In this document: positions 22,023-34,515 of the stretch, piece by piece
Position numbering within the stretch: position 1 is the stretch's first letter
Layout of the letters: every line of letters begins with the position of its first letter
Assembly: GCA_964059195.1 (NCBI GenBank)
Contig: CAXKWD010000008.1
Location: forward strand, 42,709,502 to 42,773,501
Direction: 5' to 3'
From: Ectobius pallidus
Taxonomy: Eukaryota; Arthropoda; Insecta; Blattodea; Ectobiidae
DNA: 64,000 bases
Notes under the pieces: model-generated
The model's database searches: none
Told to the model about the DNA's origin: nothing
What the model saw: the letters and a program-made list of their open reading frames with translations, nothing else
Made by a program: the position numbers and the translations under genes

Positions 22023-25000
22023 GATACTCCCCTGTGTCCCATAAAAAAAGTTTTTACCAAAAACTTTTTTTTTTTTTTTAATACAGACCTACAAAGATAG
22101 CCCAAAAAATGAAATACCAAACAGCTGAGCTAACATCAACATACCCCCAAAAAACTAATACTAACACAACAAGACAGTATATAAAATCAGTGGTCTCACA
22201 CATGTCTGATATACAGCAAATCACCATTTACACCATTCATTATCTCAAAGTACCTTGGTTCCATCTTGACGTGTAATTCTTCTTGAAAGTTTTTTTTTTT
22301 GCACAATAGACCCTGACAGCACATATCTATATAATTTTTTTTTTTATCCAAAGACTAGTTGAAAAATTATTGTCCAAAAAATTGTTTTTTTTTTTTACAT
22401 TTTAAATGTCTCATTCACTAATAATCTTGCTTGAAAAATACATAATACAGCACGGAGCATAAATGAACGCCAAATGTCCAAATCCGGCGAACGTGGCAAG
22501 ATCAGCAAGGTCCATACTTAGCTGAAAGACTTGAATATAGCTGAGCTGAAGAAGGAGGGGGCGAAGTCAACAGAACACCATGCATGTTCTAAGATCGATG
22601 ACTGCTGGATGAGCAAGATGAGGATGACTCCGGCCACCCACTTGGAGTGACAAAATGAAGTAGGGGAGCATACCCCATGAGGCATCCATACAGAGAGTTC
22701 AGAGGCAGTGGCCACATACCTCTAAACAAGCCAGCAGGAACTCCATGGCTTCCAGGCCCAGATTTGACACGTAGAATTCATCTTCATAGAACAGCTCGTA
22801 CATGAAACACATTATTCAGAGTCATAAGTAATGGTTCACACCTACTCACAGGGAAGGGTCTAGAATATCCACAGAGAGAGGAAAGGATTGTTGAATTGGA
22901 TGAATGTCTTTGGAAATATCACTGCTTTGAAATAGAAAGTTCACAGCTTTGGCAACTCCATAATCAGTTTTTTCTTTTTTTTTATAACTGTCCACTATAA
23001 CTGATGTCGATATGCACATGAGCTTGGAGAAAACATTACACTTAGTTTTGTTTTACTTAGGCGAGGATTTCTTCCTTTTTTGTTTACTTAAAGTTCATAA
23101 AATTATTTTTTTTGTATTCAATATTAATTTGTTTATGCAGAAAGTTGTTGGGAATTAATAATGTCCATCCAACATAATAATAAGTCAACGCCGAGGTTTG
23201 TGTTTTATTACTCCCCAATGTGTGGGGGAGATTATGCCTTTCTAAGCATAACATAAGTTACTGCCAGGAATTATTTGTTTGTTAGTTTGTGTGTGTGGTT
23301 TTTTTTTTTTTTTTTTTTTTTACAAGGGGGAGAGACTGCCGAGGAGGAAAATTCCAGGTCACGAGTGAGTTGTGATATACAAATTACTATATAAAAAGTT
23401 TACAACAAATTCAAACTTTAAATGGTTATCAAAGAGAAAGTTAACTAGACAATTACTTAATTACATAATTATACATATATACACTTATACATTATTTGCA
23501 TAAAATTATACTTCATTAACTAGGCAATACATCAAATCATAAACCAGAAAAAATAGCCTAAAACTGGGCTTAACATTTCTTTAGTTGCGATACATGACAA
23601 CGCCTTACCGATTTATCACATAGACCAAAAAAAAATCCTGAACTCTGCCTTATTAGAAGTCACTAGGCACTTATCACGAGTCTCAGATTATTTACTGTAT
23701 CGGCCTTCTAGATACTGGTCAAATAACTCGATTTAGAAAATTCAGCAATAGCTCAAGAATATTGCATGAGAACATCTACTCACATTAAGAAACTTCAGAA
23801 ACTTCATCTTAATAATTACATAATATTGTATGAAAATAGATTTTAAAATTTAGTACCAACACACCACAATGAAGTATATCCATGATCATACTGATCAACA
23901 AACGTGGCGCAGGCCTTCCTAGCAAGGACTACTAAATTTTAACTGGAAGTAATCACAATAACACTGATTGATTACATCACAGAAAACCTAAGAGAGGGTA
24001 TACTGACTATAAACGGCTTGAATCAGGAACGGAGGATGTCCCATACCACCCATAAGAATAATATTGTTAGAAAAAAAAAGAAAAATCGAACCTGCAAAGG
24101 GCGTCCCATACCACCCGCAGCAAATGGAATGTAGAAAAATGTAACTTAGCACTGACAAACATCAATATCTGAATCAAAGTCTACCATAATTAGACAAATA
24201 TCAATAATAAAGTAGCGCGGTGCCGGCCTACCACAGCTACTGCACACAAGCAAGCTCACTTAGCACAACTTGAAAACGTGAATACTACATCAACCAGAAA
24301 ATTTGTAAGTCAACCCAGGGCATCTATGCTCAGTAACTAGAAGGCAAAAGAAATCTCTCAATATAAATATATATATATATCTACGCACAGGGACACAACT
24401 ACTGAGGAAACTATCAGAAATAACGGAATGGAGAATTCATAAACAAGAAGACAGAGAATTAAACTTGAAACTGAAAAGCAAAGCCAGATCACCTACGCCC
24501 GAGAAGAACTGGACGACAAGAAAGAGGCCAAAGAAACCCCCAAACGAACCCGACCAAGGAGAGATCAACAAACAAACACTGACCGGCCCAATTTGACACC
24601 AATATAGACAAAGTCAAAGCACATGTAAAAAACTATCTTTCCATGTCGGACCGCCAAGTATTCAAACCGACCAGTCAGGAATCATCCGAGAAATGACCAA
24701 GGTCAAGACGAAAGGAGAAAATCATGGGCCAAGACAATAACTATTTAAAGTAGATGAAGTTACTAGAAGAAAAAAAGTAAACGGCCTATATGGAAAGCAT
24801 ATATCTATATATGCGGGGCATATATACTTCCCTCGCCTCAGACTGAAGAGTTGCTACCATGCAACGATTGATATGATAATATGTGTAGAAAAGAAGTGTA
24901 TTTTTAGTAAAGAAGCGAAGCGAACCAGTCCGGGAAAAGCTACGGAAAAGAAGATGCCTAAACATCCAGAGCACTAAGAGAAATAGGGGCAGAAGACCGT

Positions 25001-25032
25001 TGAAGTAGCCGCCTAAATAAAAAAAATGTTCC
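22023..25032. other. 3-kb stretch between LTR-like repeats, no coding
   Basis: No reverse transcriptase, integrase or gag motif on either strand. It contains several poly-T/poly-A runs (22066, 22291, 22388, 23299) and a short duplicated CCCATACCACCC block (24030-24120). It could be the interior of a large non-autonomous LTR element or unrelated filler. Confidence 0.4.
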
Positions 25033-27084
25033 CTACAGCTGGAGTTGCTCTTCCGCATGCCCACTGCCGAGCATGCAGGATAACCAAACAGCCCTGTTTA
25101 CACCTACAGTGACCGTTCGGTTACAACAGCGGTCAACCGCCAGATCGCTCCAGCGAACCAGCAAGTGCAGAAGACACCACGGCCCAAAAACTTTATGAGT
25201 TAGGATAGAAGACAAAAGGCGCATAAAGTCCAGAATAATCTGGTATGCCAATCTTTCAGGCCTCCAAACCCAACAGTCCTGTGTACACTACAGGCCCAGT
25301 TCGGCTACGCCAGAAATCACCTACCGAGACCACAGACCAGACCACAGACCAGACCAGACTCGAAGGAAATATGGAAAAGACCATAAGTATATGGTATCAG
25401 AAATACTAATATTAGAAAACAGTAGGCCTAAAATAATTTTAGAAAAATGTAAGTTACCAGCAATACTAAAGTTCCAAATGAATAGGCCTAGAATAACTTC
25501 AGGAAAATATATGGTATCAGAAATACTAATATTAGAAAACAGTAGGCCTAAAATAAATTTAGAAAAAAGTAAGTTACCAGCAATACTAAAGTTCCAAATG
25601 AATAGGCCTAGAATAACTTCAGGAAAATATATGGTATCAGAAATACTAATATTAGAAAAGAGTAGGCCTAGAATACATTTAGAAAAATGTAAAGTACCAG
25701 CAATATTAATGTTCCAAATCAATAGGCCTAGAATAACTTTAAGTAACTTGTCGGAAGGCTCAGACTGAAAATGCAGTATATAATAATCGCACATTCAAAG
25801 GGCAAATATAACTGAATATATATCAAAAGGAAAAAAAATAGAAAGCCAGAAAATCTAATTAACTGAGGCGACCAAAAGCTCAAACAAAATTAGTAAATGA
25901 ACTACTAAATATCAAGGGGAAACTATAAGAGCTTGACCAAATGAAATGGAATGTACTAGAAATGTATAGGCCTCCCGGTATCAAATTCAAGAACAAATTT
26001 ACTAGGCATTAGGCCCGTGAAACCATCAATAGAACTCTCGTAAGTAACATAACAGGCCACAAGAAGTTAAATTTAAATATGCAATAGCTTCACAATTTCA
26101 ATGACAAGACGGAATAGGTCTATCCTAAATAGTGGGAATTTTCCTCAAATACATTATCAACTTATACTCAAGAATTTACCTGTATCAGAAATTCTAATGT
26201 TCCAATTTTCATTTTAAGTACATAAGCGTGAACATTAACCTCCTTAAGAAAATATTACTCTTTCCACAATAATGGGAATATTACATTATATGTCTCATGT
26301 GCCTAGTAACAAGAATTATTTCTGGACAAAACTTTAACATGGCGTCGATGCGTGTACAAGAAACGCCCCTTTCCTTGATCATAAAACATTGCATGAAAGT
26401 AACATATCATTACAAAAATCTGCAGCCTAAGAAATTCCAACCTTTCAATCAAAATGCATTATAAGAAATAGTAATAATCATTTATAGAAGTAAGCGTTAC
26501 CAAAACTAATGAAACATGACTATCACGCCACTGAGCTTCTACGTGAGTAACATGTATATTTGCATATAGATTAATTTCCAGGATCTTTCTGAAACATTGG
26601 TTAACTGCGCTGATATACTATCAAAACTTGAAACAGCATATGGGTCCCCTAATATTGCTTCACCCATAGATTACCTACTCCACAAATTATTTAACATTAT
26701 AATGGCAATTAGCCAATCACGAAATAAGTTTTCTGCTAGACCTGAATCTTTTACATGGTCACTGAATTTACTGCCTATAACTGACAATAGGTACTTTAAG
26801 GCTTGCTCTCTCTCTTTTACATACATGTGATGGGTGCTGAAGGCACAACAATTGAAATTAAGGTTACGCCATAGTAAAATGTCGGTACTCACATACAGGA
26901 ACGAGAGAAAATCTCCAGGCGACTCCCCCACAACCGTGCACTTTAACTCACTCGGCGGATCTAAATTGTCATGGCCTAGCGGTGAACCTCCCCAGCCTGC
27001 CACGCGAGGGCAGCACAGTACTAGATAACGTCATACCAAAGAACATAGAAAGGAGAAACCGTGGAATTATAATTCCACGTTACA
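25033..27084 (-). repeat. LTR-like long repeat, right copy
   Basis: Companion of 19605-22022. It ends on the plus strand in ...CCACGTTACA, with the same 18-bp palindrome as the left copy. It contains the 120-bp higher-order minisatellite. No TSD could be confirmed at the left copy's outer edge. Confidence 0.5.
25391..25750. repeat. Higher-order minisatellite, three 120-bp units of two 60-bp monomers
   Basis: Units begin ATGGTATCAGAAATACTAAT at 25391, 25511 and 25631. Each consists of two diverged ~60-bp halves that share a TACTAA.....CAAA/AAAACA and AATAGGCCTA.AATAA core. Because 120 is divisible by three, both strands stay open as repeat peptides (25391-25768 plus, 25321-25794 minus); I do not regard these as genes. 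Confidence 0.9.
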
Positions 27085-27119
27085 ACGATGCCATATTTTT
27101 TCTTATTAAATATGTTTTA

Positions 27120-27990
27120 GAGGCGAGGGATAAAAAAAACAGCATTCACTAGGTTTATTTCTAGACTTAACAAAAGCTTTCGATTTAGTTAATCACAAAA
27201 TCCTCCTGATCAAATAGCACAACTTAGGAATAAAAGGAATTGCAAACACTTTGATGGAATCCTATCTTAAAAACCGACAAGAAAATATAGACATAGACAT
27301 TGTGCAATCGTCTAAACTAAATATTCAACGTGGTGTCCCCCAAGGCTCGACTCTCGGTCCAATTTTGTTCCTAATCACATTAATGTCCTCCCAACGCACA
27401 TTCCATATGCTCAACCAGTTATTATTGCTGATGACACAAAATTTATCTTTCGTACAACTGATCCCTTATCTCTTCAGACACAACTTAATATAGCAAGTTA
27501 TAGCCTACATAGCTGGTTAACTGAAAACAAACTCCAGCTAAATGTCGATAATACTGTTTATTTATATTTTTTACATCAGCAAGCACAAAACTATGATCTA
27601 AAAGTATACTTCAACAACACTGCTCTTAACAAAAAAAAAAAAATTCTTGGTCTTAGTTTGGACTCTCAATTATCATGGGAAGCTCATATTTTTTATCTTA
27701 GTGGAAGACTCAGTTAACTCTGCTTTCGTGTACTGAGTAATGTGTGCTCCTTACAGACACTTAGAATAATTTACTTCAGTTGTATAGTATCCTTAATCTG
27801 CTATGGAATCCCCTTCAGGGGATATTCTGCAAAAACATCTAAAATTAAAAAAAAGAGTATTAAAAACAATATTGCAAGTACTAATTAGAACACCTACGAA
27901 ATTTTTTTTGAACAAATTCTCGTACTACCTGTCCCCTCCATTTATATTCTAGAAACATTAAATTTCTTACATAGCAAGAATTTTTTTTAA
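27120..27990 (+). pseudogene. Non-LTR retrotransposon reverse transcriptase fragment
   Basis: RT motifs in order: LDLTKAFDLVNHKILL (motif A, near 27160), RGVPQGSTLGPILFL (motif B, 27328), ADDTKFIF (catalytic ADD box, near 27431), then the thumb-like LGLSLDSQLSWEAH at 27640. Frames change after motif B, and stops occur, so it is inactive. The 5' end is cut at the LTR-like repeat (27084); the endonuclease is absent. Jockey/CR1-like by motif style. Confidence 0.85.
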
Positions 27991-28654
27991 ATTCAAAACT
28001 TCATAGTGTGCCACTTGAATTTGGCACGTTTCTTTAAATAATTAATTAACTAAATTTGTATATATTAATTTCTTTTTAATTCATTAACTTCAATTATTAA
28101 TTTATCTTTCTTTTTGTACTATTTTTAAGTACTTACACCATTATCTGCAAGCTATCTTTCTTCCGTTTTGTCTTGGTTAAAAGTGCTTTTTATTGTTCGT
28201 TTCCCGCGTTCTGGCTTTACAACGAACTCTTTTTAGTTAATATTGTTTTTGTATATTTTTGTGTGGCGCTCTCTTGCGGCGAGTTCCGCATTACTGTGTG
28301 TGGGCGTTGCCGCGGTTGAGTTGTCTTCCGATTGTGATCCAGTAGGCCTACAGATGTTGTGTGAGTTACCGGCATGTAGTTGAGGAACTCGTCCCTCTGT
28401 ATTTCTGTTTAGCCAGCAGGTAGATAGATAGATAGTTTTTATTGCAGAGACACTTGAGTACATCAAGCGTATTACAAACGTGAAAATCAAATAAAAACAT
28501 AAGTAATCTCCTGTTAAGTGTACAGTGTATGCATAATTACTCAATTAATTTGCTCCCTGATCTTAATAATTAAAAAAAACATTAAAACTGGTAAGTAAAG
28601 TCTTTATTCCGAGTTTAAATCGATTAAAAGGTAATGATTGTATAGATTCAGGAA
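27991..28654. other. AT-rich stretch without gene
   Basis: Probably the tail of the RT relic followed by unassigned sequence. A short (TAGA)n run lies at 28420-28436. Nothing else is recognised. Confidence 0.4.
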
Positions 28655-29578
28655 GTGCATTAAAAAAAGTGTGAGCCACGTGACAGAAGTGAAACTTGTT
28701 TTAATTTTTATTTTTTCAATTTTTGATTATTGGATTTTTTCAATTTTGCATTATTGGACTTTTTAATATTGGGTTTTCGGACTTTTTAAATTTTTAATTT
28801 TTAATTTTGGATCTTTCAATTTTGAATTTTTTTAAAATTTTTTATCTTTGAATTTTTTATTTTTTAAATTATGGATTTTTGGTTTTTTTATTTTTTAAAT
28901 TATGGATTTTTGGATTTTTAAATGTTGGATTTTATTATTTATTAAATGTTTGATTTTTGGATTTTTTAATTTTTAATTTTGTTTTTTAAATTATAAAAAT
29001 TAGGATTTCATAATTTTGGATTTTTTAATTTTAATTTTTTAAATTTTGGAGTTTTGGATTTTTAAATTTTGGATCTTTGATTTTTTAAATTTGGATTTTT
29101 AAATTTTGATTCTTTAATTTTGTATATTTTTATTTTGTATTTTTTATTTTGTATTTTCGTTTTTCAAATTTTTTATTTTTAGATTTTTAAATTTTTGATA
29201 TTTGATTTTTCAATTTTTAATTTTTTTATTTTTAAATTTTGGATTTTTCAATTTTGCATTTGCATTGTTGAAATTTTGGATTTTTAATTTTTTACATTTT
29301 GGATATTTGGATTTTTAATTTTTTAGATTTTGGATTTTTGGACTTTTCAATTTTGGATTTTTTAATTTTGGAATTTTGGATTTTTTAGATTTTGGATTTT
29401 TTTATTGTTTGGATTTTTAAGCGCGGTAGTGAACCTCCGGGTTCCATAAAATAGATAATATACCTTTAGATATCTTAGGGATTGTCTATTGCCATTGAGC
29501 GAGTAAGTATTATTATTATTACTATTATTATTATTATTATTATTGTTATTATTATTATTATTATTATTACTACTTCTT

Positions 29579-29644
<66 letters not shown>

Positions 29645-29866
29645 TTCCCATTTGCAGGTCCTCGTACTAGATCTGAAAAATTTCATTTGATTACTCCTAA
29701 TCATTGAGTTGATTGTTTTCTGTGCAGTCCGCTCCGAAACACCCTACTAATTTCGTGACGGTTTTCAGCGTTACATTAATTTCGTGATGATTTTTGAGCA
29801 TTACACAATTCCTGAATTACCCCTACCGCCGCTAAAGAATTTTCACTTCAAAAACTTAACATAAGA
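28655..29866. mobile_element. Element with degenerate T-rich array core, copy 1
   Basis: The left edge (GCCACGTGACAGAAGTGAAACTT) and right block (CCTAATCATTGAGTTGATTGTTTTCTGTGCAGTCCG... to TTTCACTTC) match copy 2 at 36248-37190. The core 28700-29420 is a degenerate array of TTTTGGATTTTTAAA-like words. GAAGTGAAA at the left is inverted at the right. Exact ends are unresolved. Confidence 0.6.
29507..29643. repeat. Compound (ATT)n-(ACT)n microsatellite
   Basis: An ATT run about 29508-29570 changes into an ACT run about 29570-29643. The poly-Ile/poly-Thr open frame over it is a repeat artefact. Confidence 0.95.
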
Positions 29867-30847
29867 ATAGTAAAAAGTCTTCTGAGTTTTGTTACAATTG
29901 CATTTAAATAATACTAATTTGTTTCTGTACCTAGTACCATAATTGTGTGACATCCCAAGCTGTTGATAGTAAAAAAAATGTCTTTCATATATAAAACACA
30001 CTGATAAATAAAAACAGCATATTATAGTCATAATACCGAGATCAATAAAGCTCTGCCTGCAATGACTTTGTGGAGAAAGGCCATACATTAATCTTATAGC
30101 TTTTTTCTGTAATTTGAATAGCCTTATTACAGAGGGCTGATGACCCCAGAGCAAAGTTCCATAGGACAAGTGACTATGGAACTGACTGAAATATACAGTT
30201 TTTAAAACATCTAAGCTAGCACATGGTCTCAGTCTTCTTAATAAATAAATTCCTTTGCACATTTTGGATGCCAAGCGATCTATATGTTTGTTCCAGTCTA
30301 ATCCAGAATCAATTGAAAAACCAAGAAAATTTACAGTTTCAGCATATAATTGTACTCCATTACCATACTCGATATCAAAATTCTGAATTTTATCGGTATT
30401 AGTACAGAGCAAATTAGCTGTACACCAGTCTTGTACAATGCCTGATACATTTTCAATTAATTAGTTAATTTCACAGAAAGCTTTTGAATTAAAACAAATG
30501 TTAAGATCGTCAGCAAAAAGATAACTTTTAACAGATGGACAAGATTTGTTGTAGGGCAAGTCATTAATATAAATGATGAATAAAATGGAACCAAGAATCG
30601 TATCTTGAGGCACTCCATGTTTAATGGGCAGAAAATTTGACTCATTGTCATAAACCACGTTTTGAAATCTATTGCTTAAATATGATTGTATTAATAAAAC
30701 AGCCTCTTCTTCAAAACCCAAAAAATCTGAGCTTTTCAATAAGCAAATTGTGTGACACTGTATCAAACGCTTTAGATAAATCATAGAGTTTGAGGTTCAC
30801 TAAATCCCTGTTATCTGGCATGCTAATGTAGTTTCTTACAAGTGCAG
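29843..30847 (-). pseudogene. Non-LTR retrotransposon RT, C-terminal half
   Basis: On the minus strand: YDLSKAFDTVSHN (motif A, about 30790), KHGVPQDTILGSILFIIYINDL (motif B with an altered PQD), SYLFADDLNICF (FADD box), then the thumb segment ETVNFLGFSIDSGLDWNKHI and the C-terminal domain ending at 29843. One frame change separates 30461-30784 from 29843-30412. It continues the fragment at 33334-34510, from which it is separated by a 2.5-kb insertion. Confidence 0.85.
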
Positions 30848-31182
30848 TTTGTGCCCCCTCTCGGGTGGTCACTATTTACGTACAGTTTTTGTATGTAGAT
30901 TGGTTCCGACCATTTTTAGCAAAATTAGTTAACACCCTGCTAAACTCTTTATACTGGGTCCCGTTATCCCTATGTACAAAATCTGAAAATGCTTTGAACC
31001 AAACAGGAAAATGACTGGATGACTATAATAAACTGAAAGTCAAAGGTTAAGGGTTTAACAACAGTTTTATTTTAACTATACCAGAGCAATTACATTTTGG
31101 AAGTTGTTTAACTCATTAGATTTCTGAGTAAAATCCCTATACCATAATAAATATCAATAAATATACCTTGAAAATCCATATA

Positions 31183-32060
31183 CAGTAAAACCTCGTTAAC
31201 AAGAACTCGCTTACGACGAACACTCTGTTAACAAGAACAAAGATTTGGTCCCGGCAAAGATGTATTATTTCTTATGAAAGTTTTGTCGGTTAACACGAAT
31301 TTCGGTTACCACGAACTGCGAACTGTTTTTCCGTCCCTTGAATCTTGAAATGTCATTTAACACAAACTTCCAAAGCTTTTAAAATGGTTATTTCCTGTTC
31401 TTCCTTCGGTAGGTATGCAAGAAATGAAATTAAACGTAAACCTTTATTTAATTCCCGGTTACTTATGTGAATGGCTACGAGTAATTGGATTAACATCAAC
31501 GCTGGCTGGTGCAATCGCTCGACAATCGGGAGTTGTTATTGTTATCCTATGCCGGTACGGCTGGTCTACAGGATTGCTGAATAAATAAATAAAGCATCGT
31601 GCCGCCAACAATCGGGTTATAACGTTTCTTATTTTATTTTTCTGTTCATTCAAACATAACCAGTACGATTTCATCATACATTGCATTAAAACTTGTAACC
31701 CACCTGCCAGGAAGTGTTTGCCGCCATAGCCACTTTAGAACGTTTGGGATTTGCTGCAACATCCGAATCATCTGCTGGGTTTACTGAAGCTGTGAATACA
31801 ATTGGCCGTGAAGTTTCCAGGCACTTTCATTCCCATCAGTGACAGCGCAACTTACTTGAATTTTTCATCATGAAATGATCTTTTTTAAAAGGTAGGCCTA
31901 ATTACATAGCCTACTTTTGCATGTAACAGTATTTTCTACGATAGCGTATACCGTAATTGGTTCATTAAAAAAAAAATTAGTCCCCGGTTAGCACGAATTT
32001 TTTTAACACGAACCCCTCATTTTTCGGTCCCTTGGAATTCGTGTTAACGAGGTTTTACTG
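31183..32060. mobile_element. Pogo/Tigger-type non-autonomous element, 878 bp, TA target site
   Basis: The ends CAGTAAAACCTCGTTAACA and inverted TGTTAACGAGGTTTTACTG, flanked by TA (31181-31182, 32061-32062), are the pogo/Tigger terminus. A short open stretch near 31720-31850 ending in a stop could be a transposase C-terminal remnant; otherwise non-coding. Confidence 0.92.
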
Positions 32061-32061
32061 T

Positions 32062-32330
32062 ATACAAATTGGGAATTATCAAATTCAACTTTCATTCAAA
32101 TTCATTTTAGAACTCATATGTACAAAATTGAGAGTTATCAACTTCAGCTTTCAATTCTAATATATTCTAAAACCCATATGTACAAGGTGTGAATTATCAA
32201 ATTCAGCTTTCAATTCTAATCTATTTTAAGAATGCATGTGTACAAAATTGGAAAATTCAGGTTCTGTTCAAATATTATTTCAGAAATCCACCCCTACAAA
32301 ATTTAAGAATTATTAAATCAATTTTCAATT
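32062..32330 (+). repeat. ~60-bp tandem repeat, about four units
   Basis: Units begin TACAAAATTG..AATTATCAAATTCA and end ...CATATG; each is diverged. It is part of the 2.5-kb insertion. Confidence 0.75.
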
Positions 32331-33333
32331 AATAATTACAGGAGGAATATTCCCTGAATATGTACACCTAGTTATATCTTAGGAAACATTCTTAGATCCA
32401 CATTGTTTATTAAAAATTTAACTTATTAGAAATATCGGATCACTCTGTATGTATCCCAATATGTAGAAATGAACCAATACTAAATTTGACTAGAACATTT
32501 TTTATGCTTCAACATTTACAGCTTTCTTCCAAAAACATAGTCTCATTAAAAATACAAACCCAATTCCTATTGTCTAGTTGGATCCAAAAATAGTATCACT
32601 CTGTAGTGTTTATCTAACCTGTCCAATTACTTCCCAATCCCATGGTTTTCGAAACCTTTGTACATTTTATACTCTAGCATTAAACTGTACGAAAAACAGT
32701 TGATTTATAAGGTGCTGGCTTTGCTTTAGTAAAAAGAACTTTAGACATTAAATTTAGAATATACTTTGAAAGTTTCTTTTGTTTTGGAACTTCAAGAGAA
32801 CTGGAGAGAAAATTTTAGATAGACGCACGGACCGAAATTAATAACCTGTAATACATGACTGGATTTAAATTTCATTACATGTGGGCGGAAATTTCCAAAT
32901 GCCAAAGAATGATCGCGAACATACTGAAGATTTAAATGTTGACCAAAAATAAGCTAATATAACGGAATTTAGAACTCCAAATAGGTGAGATGCGAAATGC
33001 CAAAATTAGTTAATAATATGAATATATAAAAGAAATCAGAAACGATCTCACCAGGCAGAAGACAAGATTCCATGTCGAACTGCAGACACGCCCACCAAAA
33101 TGACTACTTCTTTACACTACATGTTTACTACGACGAAGTCGGCTCCCAACTACAGAGCTCGATAACTGCTCTCCAGCTCCCTTGCGGTACGTACCGCGTT
33201 CACAAAAGACCATACGTAACCACTGGTAACTCGGACGCGTAAAATATTTTAAGACAAAGTTCTTAGTTCCCCCGAAGCTCACTAGGAGAGCTGATTATAC
33301 TCTTCTGAGCCGAATTCACGGCTCAAGTTGCAG

Positions 33334-34515
33334 CTTTTGTTATACCTAATCCAACCCGATAACCATACTGGGAGCTATTAAATAAATTATTTTTCTCGAA
33401 GTAGGTCACAATCTGATTATCCATAACTGTTTCAAAAACTTTTGCAATAGCAGGTATTATAGAAATGGGCCTATAGTTTTCATACTTAGAATTGTCACCT
33501 ATCTTAAATATAGGCCTTATTTTAATAAATTTTAGATCTTTGGGGAAAACAGACTGTAAAATGCACACATTAATAAGATTTGTAAGAGGTCCTTGAATAA
33601 AATCTATACCATATTTTAAGATTCTTGGACTTAAGCTAAAAACATCCTCACAGTTGCTATTTTTCATATTTAAAAGCACTTTTCTAACATCAACTACATC
33701 AACTTACCTAAAACTGAACCTACAAGAATGTGAGGGCAAAGTATTCATATAAAACTTTACGTCATGCTGATGCGCATTAGATCCCGCTCTGTTTAGAATT
33801 TCCTCCACTGTATTTACAAAAAAAATTATTAAAACCGGCAAAAGATAAATTGGAGGAATTTTTATATATCTTCTTTCCAAACTGACCACATTCCTTTATA
33901 ATTACGTTCCACATGACTCTGGATTTATTAGGAGGATTGCTTATAATATTATCATTTATTTTATTACTAAGTTTACAAATGGTTCTTTTAATTGATTATA
34001 CTTTGCTTTTATTTCAATTGATCCTGTACTAATAAAGTAATCATATAACATTACACATTTTTCTTTCGGGTTATCAAGTTCTTGCACTTAATTCTTGTTG
34101 CTTTGGGTAGCGAAGATTTCTTAAAGCTTTTAATGGAAAAGCTACACTAATTAACTGCATTAGTTTAGTGATTAAATATTGTGTCTTGTAATTAATATAA
34201 TTATCGTTACAATAAAAATTATGCCAATCAATTATGGACAATTCTTCAACGAAATACAATGCATTCGCCTCATTTTTGCTCTTGCTTTATTTAATATATC
34301 CTCATCTTTAAGATGTTTTCCCCAGACATACACAACAGATTTCAGTAATATAGCCCAGTGGTCAGACACAACAGTTTTAACACTTTGGCAATCAATAACT
34401 ATATCTTTGTAAGTTACAATGTTATCTATACAACTACCACCTCCTACCCTAGCCCTAGTTATATTTGTGGTTGAAGTAGTAAGGTTAAAAAATGTAAACA
34501 AAATTTCCAACTCAG
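33334..34515 (-). pseudogene. Non-LTR retrotransposon endonuclease end and RT fingers
   Basis: On the minus strand: SCIDNIVTYKD...VVSDHWAIL (C-terminal endonuclease/EEP motif, 34232-34510), a stop-ridden linker, then the RT finger region with KIRPIFKIGDNSKYENYRPI (33440-33500) and NLFNSSQYGYR. This is the 5' half of the element whose RT palm lies at 29843-30847. The endonuclease N-terminus is not visible. Confidence 0.8.

Larger units (their letters stand above)
30848..33328. mobile_element. 2.5-kb insertion splitting the RT gene, 5-bp TSD TGCAG
   Basis: TGCAG lies on both sides (30843-30847 and 33329-33333). Discounting the insertion plus one copy leaves the RT frame continuous between the ITKAA and LVRNYI segments. 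It has no coding. After subtracting the nested pogo MITE it is about 1.6 kb, and its 5-bp duplication suggests a solo LTR, though canonical TG...CA ends are not seen. It contains a ~60-bp tandem repeat at 32062-32300. Confidence 0.7.

Noticed and set aside
25391..25750. CRISPR-like array
   Set aside because: Spacers are not unique, units are 60/120 bp and the setting is a eukaryotic genome.
25321..25794. Long open frames on both strands (repeat proteins)
   Set aside because: Produced by a 120-bp minisatellite whose period is a multiple of three; no codon-level constraint is visible.
29482..29670. Poly-Ile/poly-Thr open frame
   Set aside because: Translation of a compound ATT/ACT microsatellite.
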